Assembly: GCA_959601045.1 (NCBI GenBank)
Contig: CAUGNZ010000022.1
Coordinates: 1 to 40,068 of the forward strand
Length of the DNA: 40,068 bases
Reading direction: 5' to 3'
DNA from: an uncultured Collinsella sp.
Lineage (GTDB): Bacteria > Actinomycetota > Coriobacteriia > Coriobacteriales > Coriobacteriaceae
In this document: positions 1-6,988 of the stretch, in pieces
Numbering within the stretch: the stretch's first letter is position 1
Layout of the letters: the number at the start of each line of letters is the position of its first letter
Notes under the pieces: generated by a model
The model's database searches: none
What the model saw: the letters and a program-made list of their open reading frames with translations, nothing else
What the model was told of the DNA's origin: nothing
Position numbers and translations under genes: made by a program

Positions 1-736
1 ATGCGTCGGAAGCCAGGAACACGGCGGGGCCCTTCAGGTCCTCGGGCGTGCCCCAACGGGCGGCCGGCGTCTTGGCAATGATGAACTGGTCAAACGGATG
101 GCGGCTGCCGTCGGGCTGCGTCTCGCGCAGCGGTGCGGTCTGCGGCGTGGCGATGTAGCCGGGTCCAATGCCGTTGCACTGGATATTGGCCTCGCCAAAC
201 TCGGAGCAGATGTTCTTGGTGAGCATCTTGAGTCCGCCCTTGGCGGCGGCATAGCCGGCGATGGTCTCGCGGCCCAGTTCGCTCATCATGGAGCAGATAT
301 TGATGATCTTGCCGTGACCCTTGGCGATCATGCCCGGCAGGCAGGCCTTGGACACGATGAACGGGGCATTGAGGTCGATGTCGACGACGCGACGGAAGTC
401 CTCGGCGCTCATGTCGAGCATCGGGGTGCGCTGGATGACGCCGGCGTTGTTGACCAGAATGTCGGGCGTGGTGCCAAAATCGGCCTCGATCTTGGCGATG
501 AGCTCGGCGACGGCGGCCTCATCGGTGACGTCGGCAACATAGCCGTGAGCATCAAAGCCCAGCTCGCGGTAGTGCTTCTCGGCCTCGGCGACCTTGTCGG
601 CGTGACGGGCGTTAAAGGCGATCCTGGCGCCGGCTTCGCCGAGTGCCTCGGCCATGGCCATGCCGATGCCATAGGTGGCGCCGGTCACGAGCGCGACCTT
701 GCCGTCCAGGCGGAAGCTGTCCATAAGATCAGACAT
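1..736 (-). CDS. SDR-family oxidoreductase, gluconate 5-dehydrogenase / KduD / DhuD type (3' end outside window)
   Basis: Short-chain dehydrogenase; 245 codons are visible and about 20 are missing beyond the left edge, since the family is usually about 265 residues. The N-terminal Rossmann motif reads TGATYGIG, followed by NNAGV, a catalytic Ser in ICSMMSE, and YAAAK with the Tyr and Lys of the active site. The PGYIATPQTAPLR segment is typical of proteins annotated as gluconate 5-dehydrogenase, some of which (streptococcal DhuD) reduce the unsaturated-uronate product DK-II to 2-keto-3-deoxygluconate. With eda and kdgK nearby, that role is more likely here than true gluconate oxidation; this is inference from context. 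The start at 736 is supported by GGAAGG seven bases upstream. It is divergent from the GntR gene. Confidence 0.9.
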   Translation of the reverse strand, partial: MSDLMDSFRLDGKVALVTGATYGIGMAMAEALGEAGARIAFNARHADKVAEAEKHYRELGFDAHGYVADVTDEAAVAELIAKIEADFGTTPDILVNNAGVIQRTPMLDMSAEDFRRVVDIDLNAPFIVSKACLPGMIAKGHGKIINICSMMSELGRETIAGYAAAKGGLKMLTKNICSEFGEANIQCNGIGPGYIATPQTAPLRETQPDGSRHPFDQFIIAKTPAARWGTPEDLKGPAVFLASDA

Positions 737-841
737 AGCAATCCTTCCAAAAGAAACGTTCATCTATATAAGTCTTGCTTTTCGTACAAGCTCAGTATAT
801 GTGAAGTAGGGTAATAAACCCTCCCATTCTCCGAAAAATAG

Positions 842-853
842 GTGAACGTTCAC
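842..853. promoter_or_regulatory. Operator-like perfect palindrome between SDR and GntR genes
   Basis: GTGAACGTTCAC is a perfect 12-bp palindrome. Its core AACGTTCA recurs at 755-762 directly in the 5' leader of the SDR gene, and a half-site (GGTGAAC) follows at 869-875. Repeated symmetric sites upstream of a regulated catabolic gene suggest binding of a dimeric regulator, perhaps the GntR protein encoded next door or the LacI protein further on. Assignment to a regulator is inference. Confidence 0.45.
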
Positions 854-971
854 TTTTAAAAGGTAAACGGTGAACTCGCCCTGCTGTGCGGACGGCACGA
901 TTGTCCTGATCGAGGAGGGCAAGCTCGAGAGACAAGTGGGCACGGGCTGCCCGTTGGCCCCGCGCGTAGTG

Positions 972-1104
972 CTACTTTTCAAACGCGGCGCGCGCAAAGT
1001 GCCGGGTGAACAACTTACTGGCGATGCCGGCGACGTTGCCTAAGATCAGCGCCGAGATAGCGGTGGTCACGTCTGGTCACGTCAAAGCCATCTAAGTTGT
1101 GCAT
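972..1104 (-). pseudogene. Possible decayed small coding remnant, interrupted by a 10-bp duplication
   Basis: Reading the minus strand, the last 31 codons before the TAG at 974-972 give a plausible hydrophobic tail (TTAISALILGNVAGIASKLF then TRHFARAAFEK). An ATG at 1104 begins MHNLDGFDV in a different frame. Deleting one copy of the 10-bp tandem duplication at 1064-1083 joins the two parts into a 40-codon frame. No strong ribosome binding site is visible and no family is recognised, so this may be a degraded fragment of a membrane protein or coincidence. Confidence 0.25.
1064..1083. repeat. 10-bp perfect tandem duplication
   Basis: TGGTCACGTC occurs twice back to back. It sits in the SDR-GntR intergenic region and looks like a recent slippage duplication. 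Confidence 0.85.
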
Positions 1105-1116
1105 GGGTGCCAGCGG

Positions 1117-1135
1117 CCCTTATTTCACCGCAACT
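1117..1135. repeat. Half copy of the palindrome found downstream of the GntR gene
   Basis: CCCTTATTTCACCGCAACT matches, with one inserted T, the reverse complement of the left arm of the inverted repeat at 1914-1980. The GntR gene is therefore flanked by related sequence on both sides. Confidence 0.6.
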
Positions 1136-1205
1136 GAGGGTATGGGGGATGCGATAGTATTACGTGGTGAAATTCGACAAACCGTGAGCTTCATCCGAGG
1201 GCTTT

Positions 1206-1898
1206 ATGGAACAACATCAGCTTTATCAGAGCCTGCAAGATCAGGCATACAACGCATTGCGCTCCAAGATCATCTATGCCGAGCTCAAACCCGGCACACG
1301 TCTTTCGGCGATTGGTCTGGAAAAGGAGACGGGAATCGGGCGCACGCCCATTCGCGAGTCCTTTGTGCGCCTGCGCGAGCAAGAGCTGGTGGAGACGCGT
1401 CCCAAAAGCGGCACCTATGTCTCAAAAATCAGTATGGAACGCGCCGAGAACGCCTGTTTCTTGCGCGAGAAACTCGAGAGAAGTGTGCTCATTAAATGCT
1501 GCTCTGCCGCCACGCCCGAGCAAAAGCATCGGCTCGAGCAGATTCTTGCCGAGTCCGAGTCGCTCGACCACAGCGAAACGCGTCGCTTTTTTGACCTGGA
1601 CAACCTGTTTCATGAGACATGTTTTGAGATTGCCGGCCGCCACATGTTGTGGGATTGGATGAAGAGCGTCAACACGCATTTTGAGCGATACAACTGGTTG
1701 CGTATGGTGTCGCAGGATCTGGATTGGGAGCCGATTCGTCGGCAGCATCGCCGGATTCTCGAGGCCATTAAAAAGGGCGATACCGACACGGCGAGCTACC
1801 TGGCAGAGACGCACCTGCATCTGATGCCCGAGGAGCAGGGCCCGGTTATCGCCTTGCATCCCGACTATTTCGAGCTGTCCAAAGACTCGGCCATCTAA
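1206..1898 (+). CDS. GntR-family transcriptional regulator (FCD / FadR subfamily)
   Basis: A 230-residue regulator. Residues 1-75 form the GntR winged helix (YNALRSKIIYAELKPGTRLS, then GIGRTPIRESFVRLREQELVETRPKSGTYV in the usual order). Residues 80-215 are an all-helical FCD-type ligand domain with conserved acidic/histidine positions (DLDNLFHETCFEIAG and the later HRRILEAIKKGD), probably binding a carboxylic acid through a metal. GAGGG lies eight bases before the start. Family members control uronate, gluconate and related sugar-acid genes; its position beside the SDR gene and before eda and kdgK fits a pathway regulator. The effector cannot be told from the sequence. Confidence 0.9.
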   Translation: MEQHQLYQSLQDQAYNALRSKIIYAELKPGTRLSAIGLEKETGIGRTPIRESFVRLREQELVETRPKSGTYVSKISMERAENACFLREKLERSVLIKCCSAATPEQKHRLEQILAESESLDHSETRRFFDLDNLFHETCFEIAGRHMLWDWMKSVNTHFERYNWLRMVSQDLDWEPIRRQHRRILEAIKKGDTDTASYLAETHLHLMPEEQGPVIALHPDYFELSKDSAI

Positions 1899-1913
1899 CT
1901 CGTTCCCTACATT

Positions 1914-1980
1914 AGTTGCGGTGAAATAGGGACTGTTTTGCGGCTTTGACGACGTAGACAGTCCGTATTTCACCGCAAGT
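1914..1980. repeat. Inverted repeat downstream of GntR gene
   Basis: Two 23-nt arms (1914-1936 and 1958-1980; 21 of 23 positions pair) enclose a 21-nt loop. The arm core is TTGCGGTGAAATA. There is no T-run after it, so it may be a palindromic repeat more than a classical terminator. A half copy lies at 1117-1135. Confidence 0.7.
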
Positions 1981-2008
1981 GCGGGGGTGCAATCGGGGCA
2001 TGAAAAGG

Positions 2009-2071
2009 CTGCGGCGCCGCTTGGAGGAAAAGACCGGAAGCAAGGGTCCATTCCTCCAGACGGCGCCGCAG
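2009..2071. repeat. Large GC-rich inverted repeat
   Basis: CTGCGGCGCCG...TGGAGGAA pairs with TTCCTCCA...CGGCGCCGCAG across a 21-nt loop, giving two stem blocks of 11 and 8 bp split by a two-base asymmetry. It is followed by CTGTTTT, so it could terminate plus-strand transcription from the GntR gene. Confidence 0.6.
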
Positions 2072-2144
2072 CTGTTTTGGTGGACTGGATTATGTTGAGT
2101 CGGTTGATTGACCGGGAAAGCAAAGCGGCTTGGGGGCGTGTCGC

Positions 2145-2199
2145 TTCCGTCACGTTCTATCAGCATACAAGACGGTTTCGGTTCTTGTTCGTGACGGAA
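2145..2199. repeat. Nested inverted repeats
   Basis: TTCCGTCACG (2145-2154) pairs exactly with CGTGACGGAA (2190-2199). Inside, ACAAGA (2167-2172) pairs with TCTTGT (2183-2188). Function unknown; part of the structured 380-bp gap between the convergent GntR and eda genes, which contains no convincing gene. Confidence 0.55.
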
Positions 2200-2220
2200 A
2201 CGGCGCGCTTCCGAGCCGCT

Positions 2221-2260
2221 TTAAAAGAAAGGGGGCGAGGTCTAGGACACGCCCCCTTTC
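2221..2260 (-). terminator. Intrinsic terminator of eda
   Basis: On the minus strand a perfect 11-bp stem (GAAAGGGGGCG, 2250-2260 with 2227-2237) with a 12-nt loop is followed by TTTT, just after the eda stop codon. Confidence 0.85.
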
Positions 2261-2277
2261 ACGATAGAGAGCTAAAC

Positions 2278-2919
2278 CTAGCCGCGGACCTTCTTGACGA
2301 CGTCCATGGCCTCGCGGGCGATCTGCTCGACCTTGGAAAAGTCGCCGTCGGCGAACAGGGCCGGCTTGACCATCCAGGTGCCACCACAGGCGATGATGGC
2401 GCTGGAGCTCAGGTACTCCTCGACGTTGGCAGTGTTCACGCCGCCGGTGGGCATAAAGCGATGGCCGACAAACGGAGCAGCGAGGGCCTTGATGGTGTTG
2501 AGGCCCCCATACTGAGCCGCGGGGAAGAATTTGGTGACCTTGAGGCCCAGATTCTCGGCAGCAGTGACCTCGGAGGGGGTCACGGTGCCGGGAAGGACGG
2601 GCAGGTCGATGTCGATGCAGTGCTTCACGACGTCCTCGTTGTAACCCGGCGAGACGATGAACTTGGCACCGGCGGTGCGGGCCTGCTCAACCTGCTCGAC
2701 GGTCAGGGCAGTGCCGGCGCCGACGCACATCTCGGGCTCGGCCTCGGCCATAGCGGCGATGCACTCGGCGGCGCAGGCAGTGCGGAAGGTGACCTCGGCG
2801 GACTTCATGCCGGCTGCCATAAGGGCATGGGCGAGCGGTGCGGCGTCTTCGACCTTGTCGAGCACGACGACCGGCACGATGCCCAGGGATTCAAGCGTGG
2901 TGTAGAACTGATCGAACAT
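2278..2919 (-). CDS. eda: 2-dehydro-3-deoxy-6-phosphogluconate (KDPG) aldolase
   Basis: Cleaves KDPG to pyruvate and glyceraldehyde 3-phosphate in the cytoplasm. The 213-residue length is normal. Family marks are AEVTFRT with the catalytic Glu42, GAGT at 67-70, and VTKFFPA with the Schiff-base Lys130, then GGVNTAN for phosphate binding. The start at 2919 is preceded by GAAAGGA at good spacing; upstream in-frame ATGs lack a binding site. It lies downstream of kdgK on the same strand with a 254-bp structured gap. Together kdgK and eda complete KDG breakdown from uronates. Confidence 0.96.
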   Translation of the reverse strand: MFDQFYTTLESLGIVPVVVLDKVEDAAPLAHALMAAGMKSAEVTFRTACAAECIAAMAEAEPEMCVGAGTALTVEQVEQARTAGAKFIVSPGYNEDVVKHCIDIDLPVLPGTVTPSEVTAAENLGLKVTKFFPAAQYGGLNTIKALAAPFVGHRFMPTGGVNTANVEEYLSSSAIIACGGTWMVKPALFADGDFSKVEQIAREAMDVVKKVRG

Positions 2920-2970
2920 AGTGTTCCTTTCGATGTGAGGCGCGCACGGGCGCGTGATTGCCAAAGAAGA

Positions 2971-3050
2971 TTGGCCATGAGCCGGTTCCGGATTGGTTAT
3001 CGGAGGCACTGCTTGGGTCACAAGCAATTTCGGAACCGGCTACGAGGCCA
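2971..3050. repeat. Inverted repeat between kdgK and eda
   Basis: AGCCGGTTCCG (2980-2990) pairs perfectly with CGGAACCGGCT (3031-3041), extended by TGGCC/GGCCA outside and GCTTG/CAAGC inside. A second stem (CGGGCTGCAG 3121-3130 with CTGCGGCCCG 3149-3158) lies closer to the kdgK stop. Neither has a U-tract, so both may be mRNA-processing or attenuation structures in a kdgK-eda transcript. Confidence 0.55.
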
Positions 3051-3173
3051 GTCGTGAAGGAATGCCAGACAAAACCGGAATGGGACTAAGTGGTTCTACC
3101 TGGCCGGAGGAATCGGGGAGCGGGCTGCAGAGGTATGGGTATGGAAAGCTGCGGCCCGCGGAATGGGGACGGC

Positions 3174-4208
3174 TTAGCGCGCGACGCGGGTGCCACCGTC
3201 GGCGGCGGATGCCACGGCTGCGATCTCGTCTGCGGTCACCAGGTTGGAATCGCCCTTGATGGTGAGCTTGAGGATCGAGGCGGCGATGGCGTAGTTGACG
3301 GCGTCCTGCGGGGCAAAGTCGTTGATGAGGGCATGGACGAGGCCGGCGTTGAAAGCGTCGCCGGCGGCAACGCCCTCGAGCACGTGCACGTCGTGAGCAG
3401 GGGAGAACCAGTGCTCGCCGCTCTCGGCGTCAAAGAGCATGCCCATCCAAATGGAGCGCTCGACGCAGGAGATGTTGCGGACGACCGAGGCGACCTTCTT
3501 GCAACCGTACTCGGCGCAGATCTGACGGGCCATCTCGACGTAGGTGTCGCGCTCCTCGATGCCGTGGGCAAGGGAGCCGGAGACGCAGGTCATACCGAGG
3601 CCGGCAGGAGCGTCCTCGTCGTTGGCAATGCAGATGTCAACGAGCGGCAGGAGTTCCTTCATGGTGGCCTGCGACTTCTCGGGCGACCACATCTTGCCGC
3701 GATAGTTCACGTCGCAAACGGTGGTGATGCCCTTGGCGCGGCAGGCGGTGAGGGCATCCTTGCAGGCGGCGGCCATCTCGTCGGAGACGGCGGGCGTCAC
3801 GCCGGAGAAGTAGAAGACATCGACACCCTTGAGGATCTCGTCCCAGTCAAAGACGTCGCGCTTGGCCATGTTGATGGCAGAGTACTTGCGGTCGTAGACG
3901 CAGCCGTTGCCGCGCTGCGAGGCGCCGACCTCAAACACATAGGAACCAAGACGGTCGCCCTGGCGCACGACGCGCGAGGTATCGACGTCGTAGACCTTCA
4001 GCGAACGCAGGGCGCACTCGCCCAGACGGTTGGCCGGGACAACGGAGACGTAAGCTGCCTTGTCACCCTGGTAGGCCAGGGAAAGCGCGGTGTTGGCTTC
4101 GGCGCCGCCGTAGCGGACATCAAACTCGGTCGCCTGCTCAATGCGCAGATGGTCTTTGGGCGAGAGCCTCATCATGATCTCGCCGAAGGTAAGAACCGTT
4201 TTACCCAT
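3174..4208 (-). CDS. kdgK: 2-keto-3-deoxygluconate kinase, PfkB family
   Basis: Phosphorylates KDG to KDPG with ATP, feeding Eda. 344 residues. N-terminal sugar-binding signature GGAEANTALSLAYQGD begins near residue 34. The C-terminal PfkB signature VAAGDAFNAG carries the catalytic Asp284; AAGD in place of GAGD is common in KDG kinases. The MRLSPKDHLRIEQA start is typical of bacterial KdgK. The ATG at 4208 has GGAG nine to ten bases upstream. Its long leader holds an 18-bp perfect hairpin and operator-like repeats shared with the divergent LacI gene, so LacI control is likely (inference). Confidence 0.95.
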   Translation of the reverse strand: MGKTVLTFGEIMMRLSPKDHLRIEQATEFDVRYGGAEANTALSLAYQGDKAAYVSVVPANRLGECALRSLKVYDVDTSRVVRQGDRLGSYVFEVGASQRGNGCVYDRKYSAINMAKRDVFDWDEILKGVDVFYFSGVTPAVSDEMAAACKDALTACRAKGITTVCDVNYRGKMWSPEKSQATMKELLPLVDICIANDEDAPAGLGMTCVSGSLAHGIEERDTYVEMARQICAEYGCKKVASVVRNISCVERSIWMGMLFDAESGEHWFSPAHDVHVLEGVAAGDAFNAGLVHALINDFAPQDAVNYAIAASILKLTIKGDSNLVTADEIAAVASAADGGTRVAR

Positions 4209-4251
4209 GGTCGCGCAGCTCCTTCTTACTCGTGCGTACACCTTTGATATG

Positions 4252-4309
4252 GCGTTGGCACGGAGGTGCCAAGACGGTAGGGTACATCTTTGCACCTCCG
4301 TGCCAACGC
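4252..4309. promoter_or_regulatory. Perfect 18-bp hairpin in the kdgK leader
   Basis: GCGTTGGCACGGAGGTGC (4252-4269) is exactly complementary to 4292-4309 across a 22-nt loop. It lies 43 bp upstream of the kdgK start, inside the expected 5' untranslated region. There is no U-tract in either direction. It could stabilise the mRNA, be a roadblock-type site or bind a protein. Confidence 0.75.
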
Positions 4310-4311
4310 TT

Positions 4312-4340
4312 ACCGAAATCGGTTTACGAAATCGGTTTCG
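4312..4340. promoter_or_regulatory. Tandem LacI-type operator sites
   Basis: ACCGAAATCGGT (4312-4323) is a palindrome with an AA centre; CGAAATCGGTTTACG (4314-4328) and CGAAATCGGTTTCG (4327-4340) are direct repeats, the latter with CGAAA/TTTCG symmetry. They sit between the divergent LacI gene and kdgK, next to the -10-like element at 4354. Binding of the local LacI protein is inferred from position and symmetry. Confidence 0.6.
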
Positions 4341-4351
4341 TTTCGAGTTGT

Positions 4352-4359
4352 AGTATACT
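4352..4359. promoter_or_regulatory. Symmetric -10 element (AGTATACT region)
   Basis: AGTATACT contains TATACT on both strands and can serve as a -10 box for divergent transcripts. No good -35 is visible at the standard distance on the plus strand, which fits regulator-controlled promoters. Confidence 0.4.
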
Positions 4360-4443
4360 CACCTACAGCGTTTTGCAAGCGAGATTTTTAAAAAAATGCC
4401 TAAAATGGCTCAGACTGCCGACAATTGGGAAACGGGGTGCGCT

Positions 4444-5466
4444 ATGGCGCAGATGAGAATCAAGGACATTGCCGCCGAGGCGGGCGTGAGCCCGGCCACG
4501 GTCTCGCGCTATCTCAACAACCGTCCCGGGCAGATGACCGAGGAAACCCGCGCTCGCATCGCGGCGGTTATCGAGCGCACCGGCTATCGTCCACGTGCCG
4601 CCGCGCGCAATCTGCGCAGCTCGCGTACCAACCTCATCGGCGTGATTTTGGCCGACATCGCCAACCCGTTCTCGAGCGCCATGCTCGAAGGGCTTTCCGC
4701 CAGTGCCGCCGCGCGCGGCTGCTCGCTCATGACGGCCATTAGTGGCAACGATCCCGCCAAGGAGGCAGAGTCGCTCACCAGACTTATCGATGCCGGCGTG
4801 GACGGCCTGGTCGTCAATACCTGCGGAGGCAACGACAAGGCGATCGCCGAGGCTGCGGGACGCCTGCCCGTCGTGCTGCTCGACCGCGATGTTGCCGACG
4901 GCGGTGTCGATCTGGTGACCTCCAACAACCGTGAGCTGGTCGCCGGCCTGGTAGACGCCTTGGCCTCTGCTGGCAGCGAGCGCCTGTGCCTGCTCACCGA
5001 GGCAAGCGATGACAGCCCCGTGCGTCGCGAGCGCGCTGAGGCCTTTGCCGGCGAGCTTTCGCGCCGCGGTCTTGCGGGCGAGGTCGTCACCCTGGCCGAC
5101 GGTGGCGCCACGGGTGTCAGTCGCCTGGACGAGACCATCCGCGGCTATGCGGGTAAAAAGCTCGGCCTCATTGCCGTCAACGGTCTGGTCTTCCTGCGCC
5201 TGACCGAGGCGCTGGCACAGTTGGGACCTTCGTTGCCGGCGGGTCTCAAGATCGCAACGTTTGACGACTATCCCTGGAACCACGTGCTCTTTGGCGGTGT
5301 GACCACGGCCGCGCAGAACACCCTTACCATTGCCGAGCGCGTAGTCGAGCGCCTGTCCGAGCGCATCGACATCGTTACCACTACGGTGGGCGATGCCGCA
5401 AAGCTCGCTCCCAAGCGCATCGAGGTCCCCGGCCACATCGAACACCGCGCTTCGACCTCGCGCTAA
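4444..5466 (+). CDS. LacI-family transcriptional regulator
   Basis: 340 residues from the chosen start. The LacI helix-turn-helix is at the extreme N-terminus (IKDIAAEAGVSPATVSRYLN), the hinge region ends near residue 60 (RAAARNLRSSRTNLIGV), and the rest is a periplasmic-binding-protein-like effector domain (ILADIANPFSSAMLEG, then LVVNTCGGND, VVLLDRDV, and the C-terminal ATFDDYPW). I chose the ATG at 4444 because GGGG lies eight bases before it and the HTH then begins at the normal place; the ATG at 4396 would add 16 residues without a binding site. Divergent from kdgK, so probably a local repressor responding to a uronate or KDG-like ligand. Confidence 0.92.
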   Translation: MAQMRIKDIAAEAGVSPATVSRYLNNRPGQMTEETRARIAAVIERTGYRPRAAARNLRSSRTNLIGVILADIANPFSSAMLEGLSASAAARGCSLMTAISGNDPAKEAESLTRLIDAGVDGLVVNTCGGNDKAIAEAAGRLPVVLLDRDVADGGVDLVTSNNRELVAGLVDALASAGSERLCLLTEASDDSPVRRERAEAFAGELSRRGLAGEVVTLADGGATGVSRLDETIRGYAGKKLGLIAVNGLVFLRLTEALAQLGPSLPAGLKIATFDDYPWNHVLFGGVTTAAQNTLTIAERVVERLSERIDIVTTTVGDAAKLAPKRIEVPGHIEHRASTSR

Positions 5467-5519
5467 CTACTCGTTCGCAACTGCCTGTTCGCACACGTTT
5501 TTTGAGCGCTTGATACGCT

Positions 5520-5553
5520 TTAACCCTGCGGAAACATTTTTCTGCGATAGTAT
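5520..5553 (+). promoter_or_regulatory. Putative GlnR-box and promoter of glnA
   Basis: TTAAC, six bases, then GAAAC (5520-5535) matches the actinobacterial GlnR half-box pattern gTnAC-n6-GaAAC at all but the first base. TAGTAT at 5548-5553 could be the -10 box, which puts the GlnR-like site over the -35 position as expected for activation. Only one pair is visible; the match is by eye. Confidence 0.45.
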
Positions 5554-5600
5554 CTGCGATATAGACCAGTCGAAACCCGCCCGAAAGAAAGGGGAGCGAC

Positions 5601-6938
5601 ATGAACCAGCAGAACATCGATTACGTACTCCGCTCCGTAGAGCAGCGTGACATCCGCTTTGTGCGTCTGTGGTTTGTCGACATTCTCGGCCGCCTCAAGA
5701 ACTTTGCCATTAGCCCCGAGGACCTCGAGGTCGCTTTTGAGGAGGGTATTGGCTTTGACGGCTCCGCTATCGAGGGCTTTGCCACGCCCGAGGAAGCCGA
5801 CATGCTCGCATTCCCCGATGCTTCGACCTTCCAAATCCTGCCGTGGCGCCCGAGCCACAACGGCGTCGCCCGCGTGTTCTGCGACGTGTGCACTCCCGAT
5901 CGCAAGCCGTTTGCCGGCGACCCACGCGATGCCCTGCGCCGCATGTTCCGCAAGGCCGAGAAGGCTGGCTATCTGCTCAACGTGGGTGCCGAGCTGGAGT
6001 ATTACTACTTCCCCGACGAGCACACCCCCGAGCCGCTCGACAACGTGGGCTACTTCGATCTTTCGGTGAGCGATGCCGCCCGCGACCTGCGCCGCAACAC
6101 GGTCCTCACGCTCGAGAAGATGTCCGTGCCCGTGGAGTACACCTTCCACGCCGCCGGTCGCTCGCAGCACGGCATGAGCCTGCGCCACGCCGAGGCCCTG
6201 AGCATGTCCGACGCCATCACCACGGCCAAGCTCATCATTAAGCAGCAGGCCTACGAGAGCGGTTGCCACGCTTCCTTTATGCCCAAGCCGTTGGCGGGCG
6301 AGGACGGCAGCGCCATGTTTTTGCATCAGTCGCTGTTCGACCACGACGGCAACAACGTCTTTTGGGGCGAGGACGACGAGAAGTACCACCTCTCCGAAAT
6401 CGCCAAGCACTACATGGCCGGCATCTTGGCGCACGCGCGCGAGATCAGCGCCATCACCAACCCCACGGTCAACTCGTACAAGCGCATCACCACGGGTGGC
6501 GACTCCGTGCCGCAGTACGCCACGTGGGGCCTGCGCAACCGCGCGAGTATGGTCCGCATCCCGGTCTACAAGCCCGGCAAGCCGCTGTCCACGCGCATCG
6601 AGCTGCGCAGTCCCGACCCCATGGCCAACCCGTACCTGGTCAACGCCGTCACGCTGGCGGCTGGTCTGGACGGCATCGAGCGCAAGCTGGAACTCCCGCC
6701 CGAGGCCACGGCCGAGACGCTCAAGCTTACCGACCGTCAGATGGTCGAGGCCGGCTACGCGCCGCTGCCGCGCTCGCTCAAAGAGGCGCTCGACGTGTTT
6801 GAGGACTCGCAGTTTATGAAGGATGCTCTCGGCGAGCACATCCACAGCTTCTTCCTCAAAAAGAAGCGCGACGAGTGGCATAAGTTTGAGTCTACGATCA
6901 CCGAGTGGGAGATCAAGCACTACCTGGCGAACTCCTAA
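5601..6938 (+). CDS. glnA: Glutamine synthetase, type I (alpha-like)
   Basis: Makes glutamine from glutamate, ammonia and ATP. 445 residues, the length of GSI-alpha enzymes. Motifs in order: GFDGSAIEGFA, the metal ligands in GAELEYYYF, the ATP-binding KPLAGEDGSAMF, NPTVNSYKR, NRASMVRIP and the ELRSPDPMANPYL segment. The C-terminal region lacks the NLYDLPPEE-type adenylylation segment of GSI-beta, so control by adenylyltransferase is unlikely. AAGGGGAG precedes the ATG at 5601. The next gene, 50 bp downstream, encodes an OmpR-type regulator resembling GlnR, and a GlnR-like box lies upstream; nitrogen control through this pair is inferred. Confidence 0.97.
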   Translation: MNQQNIDYVLRSVEQRDIRFVRLWFVDILGRLKNFAISPEDLEVAFEEGIGFDGSAIEGFATPEEADMLAFPDASTFQILPWRPSHNGVARVFCDVCTPDRKPFAGDPRDALRRMFRKAEKAGYLLNVGAELEYYYFPDEHTPEPLDNVGYFDLSVSDAARDLRRNTVLTLEKMSVPVEYTFHAAGRSQHGMSLRHAEALSMSDAITTAKLIIKQQAYESGCHASFMPKPLAGEDGSAMFLHQSLFDHDGNNVFWGEDDEKYHLSEIAKHYMAGILAHAREISAITNPTVNSYKRITTGGDSVPQYATWGLRNRASMVRIPVYKPGKPLSTRIELRSPDPMANPYLVNAVTLAAGLDGIERKLELPPEATAETLKLTDRQMVEAGYAPLPRSLKEALDVFEDSQFMKDALGEHIHSFFLKKKRDEWHKFESTITEWEIKHYLANS

Positions 6939-6988
6939 TCGCGCTGGCTTGTTCCAGTACGATTGAGCTCATTTCTTTGGAGGTCGAT

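Noticed and set aside
870..1043. 58-codon GTG-initiated frame on the plus strand upstream of the GntR gene
   Set aside because: Weak binding site and no family resemblance; the opposite strand has an equally plausible remnant.
2009..2199. Riboswitch in the GntR-eda gap
   Set aside because: The gap lies at the 3' ends of convergent genes, so the palindromes cannot be 5' leaders; treated as repeats or terminators.
3121..3158. Intrinsic terminator of kdgK
   Set aside because: The stem is good but no U-tract follows on the minus strand, so kdgK and eda may still be co-transcribed.
5520..6920. Long open frame on the minus strand opposite glnA (and similar ones opposite htrA, ligA, gatA, gatB and the GH1 gene)
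   Set aside because: These arise from strong GC bias at third codon positions; their predicted proteins are compositionally biased, lack domains, and lie opposite clear genes.
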